From: Marinobacter salexigens | GTDB taxonomy: Bacteria; Pseudomonadota; Gammaproteobacteria; Pseudomonadales; Oleiphilaceae | NCBI RefSeq assembly: GCF_018860765.1 | Contig: NZ_JAHKPV010000021.1 | Location: 489,845 to 553,844 of the forward strand | Reading direction: 5' to 3' | Length of the DNA stretch: 64,000 bases | Shown: piece by piece, positions 26,261 through 36,450 of the stretch | Position numbering within the stretch: position 1 is the first letter of the stretch | How the letters are laid out: every line of letters starts with the position of its first letter | Notes under the pieces: generated by a model | Databases searched by the model: none | What the model was told of the DNA's origin: nothing | The model's input: only the letters and a program-made list of their open reading frames with translations | Made by a program: the position numbers and the translations under genes

Positions 26261-29200
26261 ATGAAAAGAATGCTCATTAATGCAACTCACCCAGAAGAGT
26301 TGCGCGTCGCCCTAGTTGACGGCCAACGCCTGTTTGACCTAGATATCGAATCCAGCTCACGTGAGCAGAAAAAATCCAACATCTACAAAGGACGCATCAC
26401 TCGTGTAGAGCCGAGTCTGGAAGCCGCATTTGTTGATTTTGGCGCTGATCGCCACGGTTTTCTTCCTCTAAAGGAAATTTCCAGAGACTACTTCAAAAAA
26501 TCACCGGGCCAAATCGAAGGCAAGGTAAACATCAAGGAAGTAGTTACGGAAGGTCAGGAAGTTATCGTCCAAGTCGATAAAGAAGAGCGTGGAAATAAAG
26601 GCGCCGCCCTCACGACATTTATCTCCCTAGCCGGACGCTATCTTGTTCTAATGCCCAACAATCCCCGCGCTGGCGGTATTTCCCGCCGCATCGAAGGCGA
26701 AGAGCGGGCGAACCTGAAAGAAGCCATGAATCAGGTACAAGTGCCCAAATCTATGGGCATTATCGTACGCACCGCTGGCATCGGGCGCACATCTGAAGAG
26801 CTGCAATGGGATCTCGACTACCTTGTACAGTTCTGGGAAGCGATTACTCAGGCCGCTGGCGAGCGCAAAGCGCCTTTTCTGATTCATCAGGAAAGCAATG
26901 TTATTATCCGCGCCGTTAGGGATTATCTACGTCAGGATATCGGAGAAGTTCTGATAGACTCGGAGGGCGTTTACGAGGACGTACTGAATTTCGTTCGCGC
27001 CGTAATGCCTACGTTCGAGAACAAAATTAAGCTATACAAAGACGAAATCCCTCTGTTTAGCCGGTACCAAATCGAAGGCCAGATTGAAACCGCCTTCCAG
27101 CGGGAAGTAAAGCTCCCATCGGGTGGGTCGATCGTTATTGACCCAACAGAGGCGCTGGTGTCCATCGACATCAACTCATCCCGCGCCACAAAAGGTCATG
27201 ATATCGAAGAAACAGCCTTCCAGACTAATCTGGAAGCTGCAGAGGAAATTGCTCGCCAGCTACGCTTGCGGGACATGGGCGGCTTGATCGTCATCGACTT
27301 CATCGATATGACACCCGCCAGACACCAGCGCGAAGTCGAGCAAAAAGTACGAGAAGCCTTGGAAATCGACCGGGCGAGGGTTCAGGTTGGCAAAATCTCC
27401 CGCTTCGGCCTACTGGAAATGTCCCGTCAACGGCTGCGCCCGTCCCTCGGAGAGACCCGCAGTGAAGTCTGCCCCCGCTGTGAAGGCCAAGGCACAATCC
27501 GTGGCATCGAGTCTCTGGCGCTGAGTATCATGCGCCTGATCTACGAAGAGTCCTCCAAGGATAAAACCGGAGAAGTCCGTGCAGTGGTGCCGGTATCTGT
27601 AGCTACATTCCTGCTTAACGAAAAGCGCAAGCAGCTTGCAGATATAGAGGCCAACCAAGAAGTTAGCATTGTTGTCGTGCCAGTTCCCCACATGGAAACG
27701 CCACACTTTGAAATCCTGCGCATGCGCGACGACGAAACCACGCCCGAGCACATCTCAAGCCATCAGGTAGCGCAGGAATACAGCGAACGAGAAGAGGAAG
27801 TGTTTGAGGCGCCAGCCGCTGATAAGCCGGTTCGCGAGCAGGCCGCAGTGAGAGCTATTCGCCCGAGCGCCCCTGCCCCGGCCGCCACAGTTCCAGAAGC
27901 ACAAGAAGCTGCCGAACAAGACGATGGCCTGCTCCGCAGGATCGGTCGCAAAATAGCATGCTTCTTCAGCGGCGAAGGTGAGCAGAGCGGCGAAACCCGC
28001 GAAAACTCGAAAGCCAGCAACAATCGCGAAGACCAGCGCAATCAGGCTCGCCAGGACCGCCGTAAAACGCGCGTTGCCCGCGACAACCAAAGCTCCGGTG
28101 GAAATAAGCGTAACGGCAGCGAACGCCGGCAGGGCAACAACCAACAGAACCGTGGCGATGATAACCGTTCACGCGGCCGCAACCGCAATGACGACCAGAA
28201 TCGCCCTAACCAGAACCGTCAATCGGCCGACAAAGGAGCTGACAATAAGGGTTCTGATAGCAAAAATGCAGACAGCCGCGGCGGGGACAACCGCCGGGAT
28301 AACCGCAAAGATGGGTCGAGCCGTGGTCAGAATCGTAACCGCCCACAGCGGGACGCAAAAAACAACAGTGATAAAAAAGACACCACTCAGCAAGACGCAC
28401 CTCAAAAGGCTGTTGCTGGTAAGTCAACTTCTGACGACAGTCGCCGCAAACCACGTCGCCCCCGTAACCGGGATGGCTCGCCTTCCGAAAGCCCGGCGTC
28501 TACACCCGCTGCGCGAAAGAATACTCGTAATGAGAAGCACCAAAAGGACACTCAGCCAGAAACAAGTAGCGACAACGCTAATGTGAAAGCTACTGCCGTC
28601 TCTGAAAAGAGCGCTGATCAAGCAACGAGCAAGGCTCCGGCAACTCAGCAGAAACCATCAACCTCAGAGAAGAAAGGTCCGATAGCAAATAAGGCGGATG
28701 AAACCTTCACACAGGAAAAGAGTGAGCAAAAGTCTTTGCAGGCACCAAGCTCACAGGCCCCTGTTACCGGTGAAGCAAAAGTAAATGCCGAAGCGTCCGC
28801 TGAAGCAGCCGCACCCAAAGCTCCAACTGAAGAGACTAAAGCACCCTCTGCCCCCAAACAGAAAGAGCCTTCGGTCCAAAGCCAGCAAGAGCCCACCGCC
28901 AAGCCTGATAGCAAGCCCTCCGCAGACGCTGAACAGAAGCCATACGTCGCGGCAGAGCAAAAGCCCGGTGCAGCTAAAGAAGATCTAGAGCCAGCCGCCA
29001 AAGACGAAGGCATCAAAGAAGCAAAAGAGTCATCGGCCAAAGAAACGAAGGAGCCATCAACCCAAGAGGCTAAGGTGTCGCCAGCTAAAGAAGGCAAAGA
29101 GCCCTCAGCCAAAGAACCCTCAGTTGAGGAAAATAAAGAGCCTTCGGCCAAAGAAGATAGCAAACCCTCAGCAAACAAAGGAGAAGAAATACCTCCAGCC

Positions 29201-29488
29201 AAAGCCGAGGAAAAGTTAGCCGAGAGTGAAAACAAGGCAGCGCCTGCGCGCAAGCCGAGATCGGCACCTGCAAGAAGCCGAGCCAAAGCAGCGGCAAAAG
29301 AGCCTGCCCCTAAGGCAGTTGAAACGAAAACGGAAGCACAGCAAAGCAACGCAGCACCCACGCCTGCTGACAAGCCTTCCGCTGAAACGACAGTTCCGGT
29401 CACTCCGGGTCGCGCATACAATGACCCTCGCGAAGTGCGCAAGCGCCAGCGAGCAGCCGAAGCAGCTAAAAAATCAGAAGGCAACTAA
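26261..29488 (+). CDS. rne: Ribonuclease E
   Basis: A 1075-residue endoribonuclease, core of the RNA degradosome. The N-terminal catalytic half has the S1 domain (about 37-125), catalytic Asp303 (SIDINSS) and Asp346 (VIDFIDM), and the zinc-link CPRC at 404-407, all at E. coli numbering. Around 555-570, [17 protein letters not shown] is a probable amphipathic membrane-anchor helix. After it comes an unstructured tail: Arg/Asn-rich RNA-binding stretches (about 575-760), then a Lys/Glu/Pro/Ser low-complexity part (about 830-990). The end has [15 protein letters not shown], the NDPR short motif known from Pseudomonas RNase E tails. The long leader points to autoregulation. Confidence 0.97.
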   Translation: MKRMLINATHPEELRVALVDGQRLFDLDIESSSREQKKSNIYKGRITRVEPSLEAAFVDFGADRHGFLPLKEISRDYFKKSPGQIEGKVNIKEVVTEGQEVIVQVDKEERGNKGAALTTFISLAGRYLVLMPNNPRAGGISRRIEGEERANLKEAMNQVQVPKSMGIIVRTAGIGRTSEELQWDLDYLVQFWEAITQAAGERKAPFLIHQESNVIIRAVRDYLRQDIGEVLIDSEGVYEDVLNFVRAVMPTFENKIKLYKDEIPLFSRYQIEGQIETAFQREVKLPSGGSIVIDPTEALVSIDINSSRATKGHDIEETAFQTNLEAAEEIARQLRLRDMGGLIVIDFIDMTPARHQREVEQKVREALEIDRARVQVGKISRFGLLEMSRQRLRPSLGETRSEVCPRCEGQGTIRGIESLALSIMRLIYEESSKDKTGEVRAVVPVSVATFLLNEKRKQLADIEANQEVSIVVVPVPHMETPHFEILRMRDDETTPEHISSHQVAQEYSEREEEVFEAPAADKPVREQAAVRAIRPSAPAPAATVPEAQEAAEQDDGLLRRIGRKIACFFSGEGEQSGETRENSKASNNREDQRNQARQDRRKTRVARDNQSSGGNKRNGSERRQGNNQQNRGDDNRSRGRNRNDDQNRPNQNRQSADKGADNKGSDSKNADSRGGDNRRDNRKDGSSRGQNRNRPQRDAKNNSDKKDTTQQDAPQKAVAGKSTSDDSRRKPRRPRNRDGSPSESPASTPAARKNTRNEKHQKDTQPETSSDNANVKATAVSEKSADQATSKAPATQQKPSTSEKKGPIANKADETFTQEKSEQKSLQAPSSQAPVTGEAKVNAEASAEAAAPKAPTEETKAPSAPKQKEPSVQSQQEPTAKPDSKPSADAEQKPYVAAEQKPGAAKEDLEPAAKDEGIKEAKESSAKETKEPSTQEAKVSPAKEGKEPSAKEPSVEENKEPSAKEDSKPSANKGEEIPPAKAEEKLAESENKAAPARKPRSAPARSRAKAAAKEPAPKAVETKTEAQQSNAAPTPADKPSAETTVPVTPGRAYNDPREVRKRQRAAEAAKKSEGN
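29011..29177 (+). repeat. Degenerate tandem repeat in the rne tail
   Basis: Within rne, units coding for KEPSAKE-like words (also KESSAKE, KEPSTQE, KEPSVEE-type variants) recur about every 9-14 codons. The DNA shows repeated AAAGAGCC(C/T)TC(A/G)GCCAAAGAA. Such low-complexity tails expand and shrink easily. Confidence 0.7.
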
Positions 29489-29491
29489 TCC

Positions 29492-30034
29492 ATGCTATCC
29501 AACTCCGATATTGAAGCACTGGAGGACATACTGTTTGCCGATCCCTGGGGCGACGACGCTCTGGACTTCTTCGGCTTTCATGGGGTTGTCTGTGCCAGCG
29601 TCATCGGTCCTGCGAAACTGAGCATGGAAACGGTGTTCCGCCTTGTAACTGGTACCGACGAGACACCCGGCGGCGGAATCCCGGACACCTTCCGCCAGTG
29701 TGTTACGCAACTGGCGGGAGATATGGTCAAAGCTCTCGACATGGGTCAGGCCATTGAGCTTCCGGAACCGGAAGATGGTGATCCAATGAACGCGCTGGAA
29801 AACTGGTGCGCGGGTTTTGTGGATACCTTCATGGAATATGAAAACGAGTGGCTGGATGCCGCGAGCGAAGAAGAAACTGCCGATCTGATGGTGCCTATGC
29901 TGACGTTGTCAGGCCTGTTCGACGATGAGGATTTTCAGAACGTTCGTAATAGCGAAAAGCTGTCGAGCCAGATGGCCGATGCCATCCCTGACTCATTGAC
30001 TGACTTATACTTGCTGTTCCACGCACCGGATTAA
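29492..30034 (+). CDS. UPF0149 / YecA-family protein
   Basis: A 180-residue acidic, helical protein of the UPF0149 family (YgfB/YecA type). The N-terminus SNSDIEALEDILFADPWGDDALDFFGFHGVVCA and the central GDPMNALENWCAGFVDTF are family features. The C-terminal SEC-C zinc motif found in some YecA proteins is absent. It starts four bases after the rne stop and is probably co-transcribed with it. Function is not established. Its TAA stop shares the TTAA at 30031-30034 with the stop of the convergent PHP gene. Confidence 0.85.
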   Translation: MLSNSDIEALEDILFADPWGDDALDFFGFHGVVCASVIGPAKLSMETVFRLVTGTDETPGGGIPDTFRQCVTQLAGDMVKALDMGQAIELPEPEDGDPMNALENWCAGFVDTFMEYENEWLDAASEEETADLMVPMLTLSGLFDDEDFQNVRNSEKLSSQMADAIPDSLTDLYLLFHAPD

Positions 30035-30909
30035 ACCCGTGCGTTAGAGTCAGGCGCTTGTTTGAAATGATGCCAGACCGGCTCCAGCCCGTCTGGCATT
30101 TTTGGTATCCGCCCCAACTCACACCAAGGCGCACCGGGAAAATGGAAATCACTGCCCTGAGACGCTAGTAGCTTCTCCCGCATACACAATTCCGTCAGAA
30201 ACCCGAGATCACCACTGGATTGCCCGGAGGTAATCACCTCAATGGCCTGCCCCCCAGCGCGGCGAAAATCCGCAGTCAACTCCCGTAGCTTTGTTGCAGT
30301 AAGCTGGTATTTTCTCGGGTGGGCTAGTACCGCAATACCGCCGGCTGAATTGATCCATTGCACAACTTCCTGTAGCTCCGGCCAGTATGCTTTCACATCC
30401 CCAACCTTCCCTGCCCCCAGATGACGCTTAAACGCCTGTGCAGCATTCTTGACGATACCAGACTCCACCATAACCCGCGCAAAGTGTGGTCGTCCTGGTA
30501 CGTCTCCATTCGCTTGCACAGTTGCTCGCTCTAGAAGGTCCGGAATATTGAGTTTACTCAAGCGCTCGGCAATCATAGACGCGCGAGCCCAGCGATTACG
30601 GTTTTGCTGCCCCAACGCAGCGTGAAATGCACTGTTGTCGACATCAAAATCCACGCCGACGACGTGTATTGTGCGACTGCGCCATAAGCAGGAAAGCTCA
30701 ACACCGGGAATCAGCACAACCCCGTTAGCGGTTGCCGCGACCTGCGCTTCGGCAAGCCCGCTAATCGTGTCGTGGTCAGTAAGGGCCAGATGCGTCACTT
30801 TTTTCTCCGCTGCACGATCTAACAGTTCCGTAGGAGAAAGAGCGCCATCCGACGCGGTGCTGTGACAGTGCAGATCAATGCACAAAACAGGGTCTTGCGG
30901 TATAGTCAC
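30031..30909 (-). CDS. PHP-domain phosphoesterase (RNase AM / nucleoside 3',5'-bisphosphate phosphatase type)
   Basis: A 292-residue PHP metalloenzyme. The first metal motif is DLHCHSTASDG at 12-22 (His14, His16, Asp21), then ALTDHDTISG, GVELS and HPRKY. E. coli YciV (RNase AM, 293 residues) removes nucleotides from the 5' ends of RNA and hydrolyses pAp; length and motifs fit. The open frame reaches 31050, but GTG 30909, preceded by GGAA, matches the family start. It converges with the UPF0149 gene, overlapping four bases at the stops. Confidence 0.9.
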   Translation of the reverse strand: MTIPQDPVLCIDLHCHSTASDGALSPTELLDRAAEKKVTHLALTDHDTISGLAEAQVAATANGVVLIPGVELSCLWRSRTIHVVGVDFDVDNSAFHAALGQQNRNRWARASMIAERLSKLNIPDLLERATVQANGDVPGRPHFARVMVESGIVKNAAQAFKRHLGAGKVGDVKAYWPELQEVVQWINSAGGIAVLAHPRKYQLTATKLRELTADFRRAGGQAIEVITSGQSSGDLGFLTELCMREKLLASQGSDFHFPGAPWCELGRIPKMPDGLEPVWHHFKQAPDSNARV

Positions 30910-31048
30910 AAAAATTTCCAATTGAAATGAGTGGCGGCGCGAATAGCAAGACAGGCTCAGCCAAATCAAGCCAGCCAGAGCGTACAGTGTACCAGCCCCA
31001 CCACTCCATGCATTAGTTTCCAAACCAGCCAAGGAACCGGAGCCCCGC

Positions 31049-31348
31049 ATGTATTACGCCATTATCAGTGAAGATATCGACAACAGCCTTCCGCTGCGCC
31101 AAACCGCAAGACCCGCACATATTGAACGGCTGCAGACGCTAAAAAAAGAGGGTAGGCTTCTTATAGCTGGGCCGCATCCAGCCATCGACACTTCAGACCC
31201 TGGCGATGCCGGTTTTTCAGGCAGCCTTGTGGTGGCGGAATTCGATTCCCTTGCAGCAGCCCAAAACTGGGCCGACAGCGATCCCTATATGGACGCTGGC
31301 GTTTACAGTAAAGTAACAGTTAAACCCTTTAAAATGGTTCTGCCCTGA
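31049..31348 (+). CDS. YciI-family protein
   Basis: A 99-residue protein of the YCII fold (ferredoxin-like, dimeric). Family signs are [28 protein letters not shown] at the start, the conserved His-Asp region, and [20 protein letters not shown] near the end. Some members act in ring cleavage or dehalogenation, but the YciI group has no proven activity. It is divergent from the PHP gene and followed by the SH3-domain gene. Confidence 0.9.
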   Translation: MYYAIISEDIDNSLPLRQTARPAHIERLQTLKKEGRLLIAGPHPAIDTSDPGDAGFSGSLVVAEFDSLAAAQNWADSDPYMDAGVYSKVTVKPFKMVLP

Positions 31349-31474
31349 CGCTGCCGATACCGTTCGATGAGCTTATTGTAATGACAGCTCGCTTGAACAA
31401 GCCCATATCTGTGACAGAATTGCGGCTTTGACACAAACGAGCTTTTTCACCTGAATACTTTGGGAACCTTGCCA

Positions 31475-32146
31475 GTGACGCTTTTTCGCCTTGCCATCAG
31501 TGCGCTTTTTATTTTCTCCTCCATCGCAGCTGTTCAGGCGAAAACCGTCTGGGTGGATGACCAGCTTTATCTACCGGTCCGCTCCGGCGCGGGCTCCCAG
31601 TACCGCATTATTGAAAATGCCGTGCCCAGCGGCACGGCTCTGGAAGTTATCGAAACGTCCGATTCCGGCTATACGCGAGTGCGCACCCCGAAAGGCAACG
31701 ACGGCTGGGTTTCCAGCCAGTACCTAAGCAATACACCCATTGCCGCAGACAGACTGAAAACCGTGAGCCGGCAACTAGAACAGGCACAAAGCGAGTTGTC
31801 CGCTGTTAAGGAAAAACTGCAAGACGTATCCACCGAAAGAGATACCCTGAGTAACGCGGAGTCATCACTTTCCGCCCACTCCGAAGAGTTGCAGAAAGAA
31901 CTCAGGCGCATAAAGAACATAGCCTCAGACTCAATTAATCTGGTAAACCGCAACCGTGAACTACTGGAAGAAAATCAAAAACTACGCAATGATTTGGAAG
32001 TGCTGACGGCGGAGAATGAGCGGCTTGAGGCCAGCAATGACTCTGACATGATGCTTTTCGGTGGTATTTTGGTGTTTGGTGGTGTATTTCTAGCACTGGT
32101 GATCCCAATGCTCAAACCTACAAGAAAAACCGATAACTGGGCGTGA
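31475..32146 (+). CDS. SH3-domain membrane protein (TIGR04211 / YgiM-like)
   Basis: A 223-residue envelope protein. A signal peptide (1-22, ending AAVQA) is followed by a bacterial SH3 domain (about 23-90, WVDDQLYLPVRSGAGSQYRI), a long coiled coil (about 95-185) and a C-terminal membrane helix (about 190-210). The domain should be periplasmic and anchored by its tail. GTG 31475 after GGGAA is preferred to an in-frame TTG at 31460. Its end overlaps the possible GTG start of the PilZ gene. Role unknown; SH3 domains of this sort often bind peptidoglycan. Confidence 0.85.
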   Translation: MTLFRLAISALFIFSSIAAVQAKTVWVDDQLYLPVRSGAGSQYRIIENAVPSGTALEVIETSDSGYTRVRTPKGNDGWVSSQYLSNTPIAADRLKTVSRQLEQAQSELSAVKEKLQDVSTERDTLSNAESSLSAHSEELQKELRRIKNIASDSINLVNRNRELLEENQKLRNDLEVLTAENERLEASNDSDMMLFGGILVFGGVFLALVIPMLKPTRKTDNWA

Positions 32147-32151
32147 ATGCT

Positions 32152-32442
32152 ATGAAGGACTATTCGGAAAAACGCGATTTTCATCGCATGCAAGTAGAGT
32201 CAGAAATCGAAATCACGGATAGCAAAGGCAAAACATTTGCGGGTATTTGCAAAGACCTAAGTGCTACGGGCATGCAGTTGCTTGTAAAGCAACCGGTAAT
32301 GGTTGGGGAAGAACTGAGTACGGTACTGCACCCGAGCAGTGATCAATTCCCCCCACTAGAAACTATCTGCGAGGTAATCCGGTGCGAACCAGAAGGTGAC
32401 GGCTTTTTGCTGGGAACCAACATCAGCGAAGTCACCCGCTAG
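32152..32442 (+). CDS. PilZ-domain protein
   Basis: A 96-residue protein made almost entirely of one PilZ domain, a c-di-GMP receptor fold. The RxxxR-type start is EKRDFHRMQVESEIEI and the second motif region is DLSATGMQLL, close to the (D/N)xSxxG consensus. It follows the SH3 membrane protein directly and may be translated from ATG 32152 or from GTG 32143 (GTGA overlap). It could pass c-di-GMP signals to the envelope; no partner is certain. Confidence 0.85.
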   Translation: MKDYSEKRDFHRMQVESEIEITDSKGKTFAGICKDLSATGMQLLVKQPVMVGEELSTVLHPSSDQFPPLETICEVIRCEPEGDGFLLGTNISEVTR

Positions 32443-32471
32443 TTTCTTGCTTTAACAGAACTTAAAAAAGA

Positions 32472-32966
32472 CTAGACCAGTGGCTTTTCTGACACCAGAA
32501 TCCCATTGTTGTCAGCATATACATAGTGACCTGGGCGGAAGGTCACGCCATGGAAGGTTACCGGCACATCAAAATCGCCTAGGCCACGCTTTTCGCTTTT
32601 TCGAGGATAAGTAGCCAGCGCCTGAACTCCAAGATCTGTCTTCCCGATCTCGTCGACGTCCCTCACGCAGCCGTATATGATCAAGCCAGCCCAGCCGTTA
32701 CTGGCAGCCTTCTCGGCCAGCATGTCGCCCAACAGCGCGTGGCGCATTGAACCGCCCCCGTCCACTACCATCACGCGACCCTTTCCCGGCAAACCAACTT
32801 GTTCCTTCACCACCGAGTTGTCTTCAAAGCACTTTACGGTGACGATTTCGCCACCGAAAGCCTGTATCCCGCCGTAGTTATTGAAGCCAGGCGCAGCCAC
32901 CTCAACTTCTGGAAACTCGTCACACAGATCCGGGGTAATAATTGTTCCCACCTTATCGCTCTCCAT
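32472..32966 (-). CDS. rraA: RNase E activity regulator RraA
   Basis: A 164-residue trimeric protein of the RraA/MenG fold. [22 protein letters not shown] and [13 protein letters not shown] are the conserved surface and G-x-x-R-D motifs. In E. coli RraA binds the C-terminal tail of RNase E and slows mRNA cleavage; related proteins are aldolases for 4-hydroxy-4-methyl-2-oxoglutarate. It is 17 bases downstream of ppsA on the same strand and only 3 kb from rne. Confidence 0.92.
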   Translation of the reverse strand: MESDKVGTIITPDLCDEFPEVEVAAPGFNNYGGIQAFGGEIVTVKCFEDNSVVKEQVGLPGKGRVMVVDGGGSMRHALLGDMLAEKAASNGWAGLIIYGCVRDVDEIGKTDLGVQALATYPRKSEKRGLGDFDVPVTFHGVTFRPGHYVYADNNGILVSEKPLV

Positions 32967-32983
32967 ATTGTGCAGAAATGAAC

Positions 32984-35356
32984 TCAGTCGATTTTTTCAT
33001 CAGCCAAAAAGAACCAGGTATCCAGAACCGAATCCGGGTTGAGCGACACGGTATCAATACCCTGATCCATCAACCATTTTGCAAGATCCGGATGATCAGA
33101 CGGCCCCTGACCGCAAATGCCAATGTATTTACCAGCTTTTTTACAAGCCTGAATAGCGTTGGACAGAAGGATCTTGACAGCCTCATCGCGCTCGTCGAAC
33201 AAGTGCGCAATGATTCCCGAATCGCGGTCGAGACCCAGAGTTAGCTGGGTCAGATCGTTGGAGCCGATGGAGAAGCCATCAAAGTGCTCTAGAAATTTCT
33301 CCGCCAGCAAGGCGTTGCCCGGCAACTCGCACATCATGATCACACGCAGGCCATTCTCACCACGCTTAAGACCATTCTCGGCCAGTAAATTGACCACTTG
33401 CTCTGCTTCGCCCACGGTGCGTACAAAGGGCACCATAATCTCAACGTTGGTCAGGCCCATTTCATTGCGCACTCGCTTGAGGGCACGACACTCAAGCTCG
33501 AAACAGTCACGAAAGGTTTCAGAGATATAGCGAGAGGCTCCACGGAAGCCCAGCATCGGGTTTTCTTCATCTGGCTCGTATAAGGTGCCACCAATCAGGT
33601 TGGCATACTCGTTGGATTTGAAGTCAGACAAACGCACGATAACCTTCTTCGGCGAAAATGCGGCAGCCAGAGTGGAAATCCCTTCAACCAGCTTGTCTAC
33701 GTAGAAATCAACCGGTGAACTGTAGCCAGAGATGCGCTTTTCTACCGTTTGCTTGACGTCGCGGGGCAGACCTTCAAAATTCAGAAGTGCCTTCGGGTGC
33801 ACGCCAATCATGCGGTTAATAATAAACTCAAGCCGTGCCAGACCAACACCTTCGTTGGGCAGTGACTGGAAATCAAAGGCGCGATCCGGGTTACCCACGT
33901 TCATCATAATCTTGAACGGAATATTAGGCATGGAGTCTACGGTATTCTCACGCAGTTCAAAGTCCAGCGCTCCCTCGTAAATCAAGCCGGTGTCACCTTC
34001 AGCACAGGACACCGTAACCTCTTGGCCGTCTTTCAATATCTCTGTCGCATCACCACAGCCCACAACCGCCGGGATTCCAAGTTCTCGGGCAATGATCGCT
34101 GCGTGACAGGTACGGCCGCCTCTATCGGTGATGATCGCGGATGCACGCTTCATAACAGGCTCCCAATCCGGATCTGTCATGTCTGTTACCAGCACATCGC
34201 CATCTTGGACGCGGTCCATTTCCTTAATGCTGGTAATGGTTTTGACCGGGCCAGCACCAATTTTATGACCGATACTACGGCCCTCGACCAGCACTGTGCC
34301 GGTTTCATTGAGCAGGTAGCGCTCCATAACATTGGCTGACGCCCGGCTTTTAACCGTTTCGGGGCGGGCTTGAACGATGTAGATTTTGCCATCGTCGCCA
34401 TCCTTGGCCCACTCGATGTCCATGGGCCTTTGGTAGTGCTTTTCGATGATCATGGCTTGCTTAGCAAGCTCTTCCACTTCTGCATCGGAAATACAGAACC
34501 GGCCGCGCTCTTCCGGATCTACCTTAACGGTCTCCACTAGCTGGCCGGAGCTCGGCTCTGAGTGGTATATCATTTTAATGGCCTTACTACCCAGATTACG
34601 ACGTAACACAGCGGGGCGACCCGCCGCTAGGGTCGGCTTGTGAACATAAAATTCATCCGGGTTAACGGCACCCTGAACCACTGTTTCACCAAGGCCATAG
34701 GAGCCAGTGATAAACACAACATCGCGGAAGCCTGATTCCGTATCCAGCGTGAACATTACTCCGCTTGAAGCGGTTTCACTGCGCACCATTTTCTGGATGC
34801 CCGCAGACAAAGCCACAAGCTTGTGATCGAAACCGTGGTGAACACGGTAAGAAATGGCGCGATCATTAAACAGGGAGGCGAAAACCTCTTTTACGGAGGC
34901 GCGTACTTGCTCAAGCCCAACCACATTCAGGAAGGTTTCCTGCTGACCTGCGAAGGACGCATCCGGCAGGTCTTCGGCAGTTGCGGAGGAGCGCACAGCC
35001 ACGGCCATTTTATCGTTGCCGTTGAGCATTTGGCTGTAAGCTTCTTTAAGAGCGATTTCCAGCGCATCCGGGAAGGGCGTATCGATAATCCACTGACGAA
35101 TTTTGGCGCCAACGCGGGCAAGCTCGTTCACGTCGTTAATATCGAGACTGTCGAGGAGGTTATCGATTTTATCCTTTAGGCCATCTTTGGCCAAAAACTC
35201 ACGATAAGCATGAGCAGTGGTAGCGAAACCACCGGGAACCGTCACACCAGCGTTGGCGAGATTACTGATCATTTCACCGAGGGAGGCGTTTTTTCCGCCT
35301 ACCCGGTCAACATCGGACATTCCCAGATGATCAAACCAGATTATGTAATCTTCCAA
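32984..35356 (-). CDS. ppsA: Phosphoenolpyruvate synthase
   Basis: A 790-residue enzyme making PEP from pyruvate and ATP for gluconeogenesis. The phospho-carrier His418 and regulatory Thr416 are in [15 protein letters not shown], equivalent to E. coli His421 and Thr419. The nucleotide-binding N-terminus [14 protein letters not shown] is at 20-33 and the C-terminal catalytic [12 protein letters not shown] near the end. The start codon is TTG at 35356, after GGGAG; it gives the family N-terminus. It is divergent from ppsR, whose product phosphorylates Thr416 to switch the enzyme off. Confidence 0.96.
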   Translation of the reverse strand: MEDYIIWFDHLGMSDVDRVGGKNASLGEMISNLANAGVTVPGGFATTAHAYREFLAKDGLKDKIDNLLDSLDINDVNELARVGAKIRQWIIDTPFPDALEIALKEAYSQMLNGNDKMAVAVRSSATAEDLPDASFAGQQETFLNVVGLEQVRASVKEVFASLFNDRAISYRVHHGFDHKLVALSAGIQKMVRSETASSGVMFTLDTESGFRDVVFITGSYGLGETVVQGAVNPDEFYVHKPTLAAGRPAVLRRNLGSKAIKMIYHSEPSSGQLVETVKVDPEERGRFCISDAEVEELAKQAMIIEKHYQRPMDIEWAKDGDDGKIYIVQARPETVKSRASANVMERYLLNETGTVLVEGRSIGHKIGAGPVKTITSIKEMDRVQDGDVLVTDMTDPDWEPVMKRASAIITDRGGRTCHAAIIARELGIPAVVGCGDATEILKDGQEVTVSCAEGDTGLIYEGALDFELRENTVDSMPNIPFKIMMNVGNPDRAFDFQSLPNEGVGLARLEFIINRMIGVHPKALLNFEGLPRDVKQTVEKRISGYSSPVDFYVDKLVEGISTLAAAFSPKKVIVRLSDFKSNEYANLIGGTLYEPDEENPMLGFRGASRYISETFRDCFELECRALKRVRNEMGLTNVEIMVPFVRTVGEAEQVVNLLAENGLKRGENGLRVIMMCELPGNALLAEKFLEHFDGFSIGSNDLTQLTLGLDRDSGIIAHLFDERDEAVKILLSNAIQACKKAGKYIGICGQGPSDHPDLAKWLMDQGIDTVSLNPDSVLDTWFFLADEKID

Positions 35357-35579
35357 AGCGTGTCTCCCTCTAATCTGTATGGCAAAGAATAAAACCGGGC
35401 TAGTGGTATCAAGTATTAAATGCGGACAACAACCACTGCGGAGTCTCGAACTTGGCGAGTATGATACTGTAACCTTCGGAATTTACCTAGGGAGCCTCTG
35501 AGAAAGTGCACTCTACTTTCCCGTGTTGGCTTAACAAATGCGCCCTGAAATTCGCCCCATACGAAACCGGAAAACCATC

Positions 35580-36395
35580 ATGAAACGTACAGCCTTCTTT
35601 ATTTCCGACGGCACCGGCCTTACCGCCGAGGCTCTTGGGCACAGCCTTTTAGCGCAGTTCGAAAAAATCGAATTCGAGAGAGTTACCGTACCCTATATTG
35701 ACGATATTGAAAAAGCCCAAAATATGGTCAAACGCATTAACAGTGCTGCTGAATCTGATGACGCCCGCCCTCTCATATTCGACACCATAGTGGACAGCAC
35801 AATTCGGGAAGTCATTTCAGATGCACAAGGCTTTATGGTTGATATCTTCGGAACCTTTCTTAGCCCTCTTGAGCAGGAACTGGAGTCGTCCTCGTCATAT
35901 TCTGTTGGCAAATCCCACGCTATCAATAACGAAGGCGTGTACGAACGACGCATACACGCCGTGAACTTCGCATTGGATAACGATGATGGCGCACGCACAC
36001 GACACTATGATGAAGCAGACCTGATTCTGGTGGGCGCGTCCCGTAGTGGTAAAACCCCCACTTGCCTGTATCTAGCGCTTCAATATGGTGTAAAAGCAGC
36101 CAACTACCCGATTACCGAAGAAGATCTTTTGGACCAGCAGATGCCCAAAGCGCTTCGGCCCCACAAGGAAAAGATCTTCGGTCTAACAATCGAGCCCGAA
36201 CGATTGGCTACCATCCGCAACGAGCGGCGGCCCAACTCACGCTATTCTTCGATCCAGCAGTGCATGCACGAGATCGAAGAAATAGAGCTGATGTACCGGA
36301 GGGAGCGCATTCCGTTTCTGAATACCACAGCGTATTCTGTTGAAGAAATTTCAACACGCATCATGGTTTCCACCGGCCTGAAGCGGAATCGCTAA
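35580..36395 (+). CDS. ppsR: PEP synthase regulatory kinase/phosphorylase
   Basis: A 271-residue bifunctional DUF299-family protein that phosphorylates the regulatory threonine of PpsA with ADP and removes it again with phosphate. The P-loop is GASRSGKT at 152-159; the N-terminus is [21 protein letters not shown] 35580 begins the family sequence; an upstream in-frame ATG at 35538 adds 14 residues. It is divergent from ppsA, the standard pairing. Confidence 0.94.
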   Translation: MKRTAFFISDGTGLTAEALGHSLLAQFEKIEFERVTVPYIDDIEKAQNMVKRINSAAESDDARPLIFDTIVDSTIREVISDAQGFMVDIFGTFLSPLEQELESSSSYSVGKSHAINNEGVYERRIHAVNFALDNDDGARTRHYDEADLILVGASRSGKTPTCLYLALQYGVKAANYPITEEDLLDQQMPKALRPHKEKIFGLTIEPERLATIRNERRPNSRYSSIQQCMHEIEEIELMYRRERIPFLNTTAYSVEEISTRIMVSTGLKRNR

Positions 36396-36414
36396 AGTGT
36401 AACCGGCTAAGCAT

Positions 36415-36442
36415 GCAGGCAGGCCCTTACTTGCCCGCCTGC
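36415..36442. terminator. Hairpin between convergent ppsR and M16C gene
   Basis: GCAGGCAGGC pairs with GCCCGCCTGC (nine pairs, one A-C mismatch) over an eight-base loop. No T run follows on either strand. It may still stall or protect both converging transcripts. Confidence 0.45.
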
Positions 36443-36450
36443 ACTGCAAC

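Noticed and set aside
27978..28586. A 202-residue frame on the plus strand inside rne
   Set aside because: It is an alternative frame of the Arg/Asn-rich tail, with Ala/Thr runs only.
28645..29484. A 279-residue frame on the minus strand inside rne
   Set aside because: It is the shadow of the Lys/Glu/Pro/Ser-rich tail of RNase E: a low-complexity Ala/Leu/Ser/Gly product with no family features.
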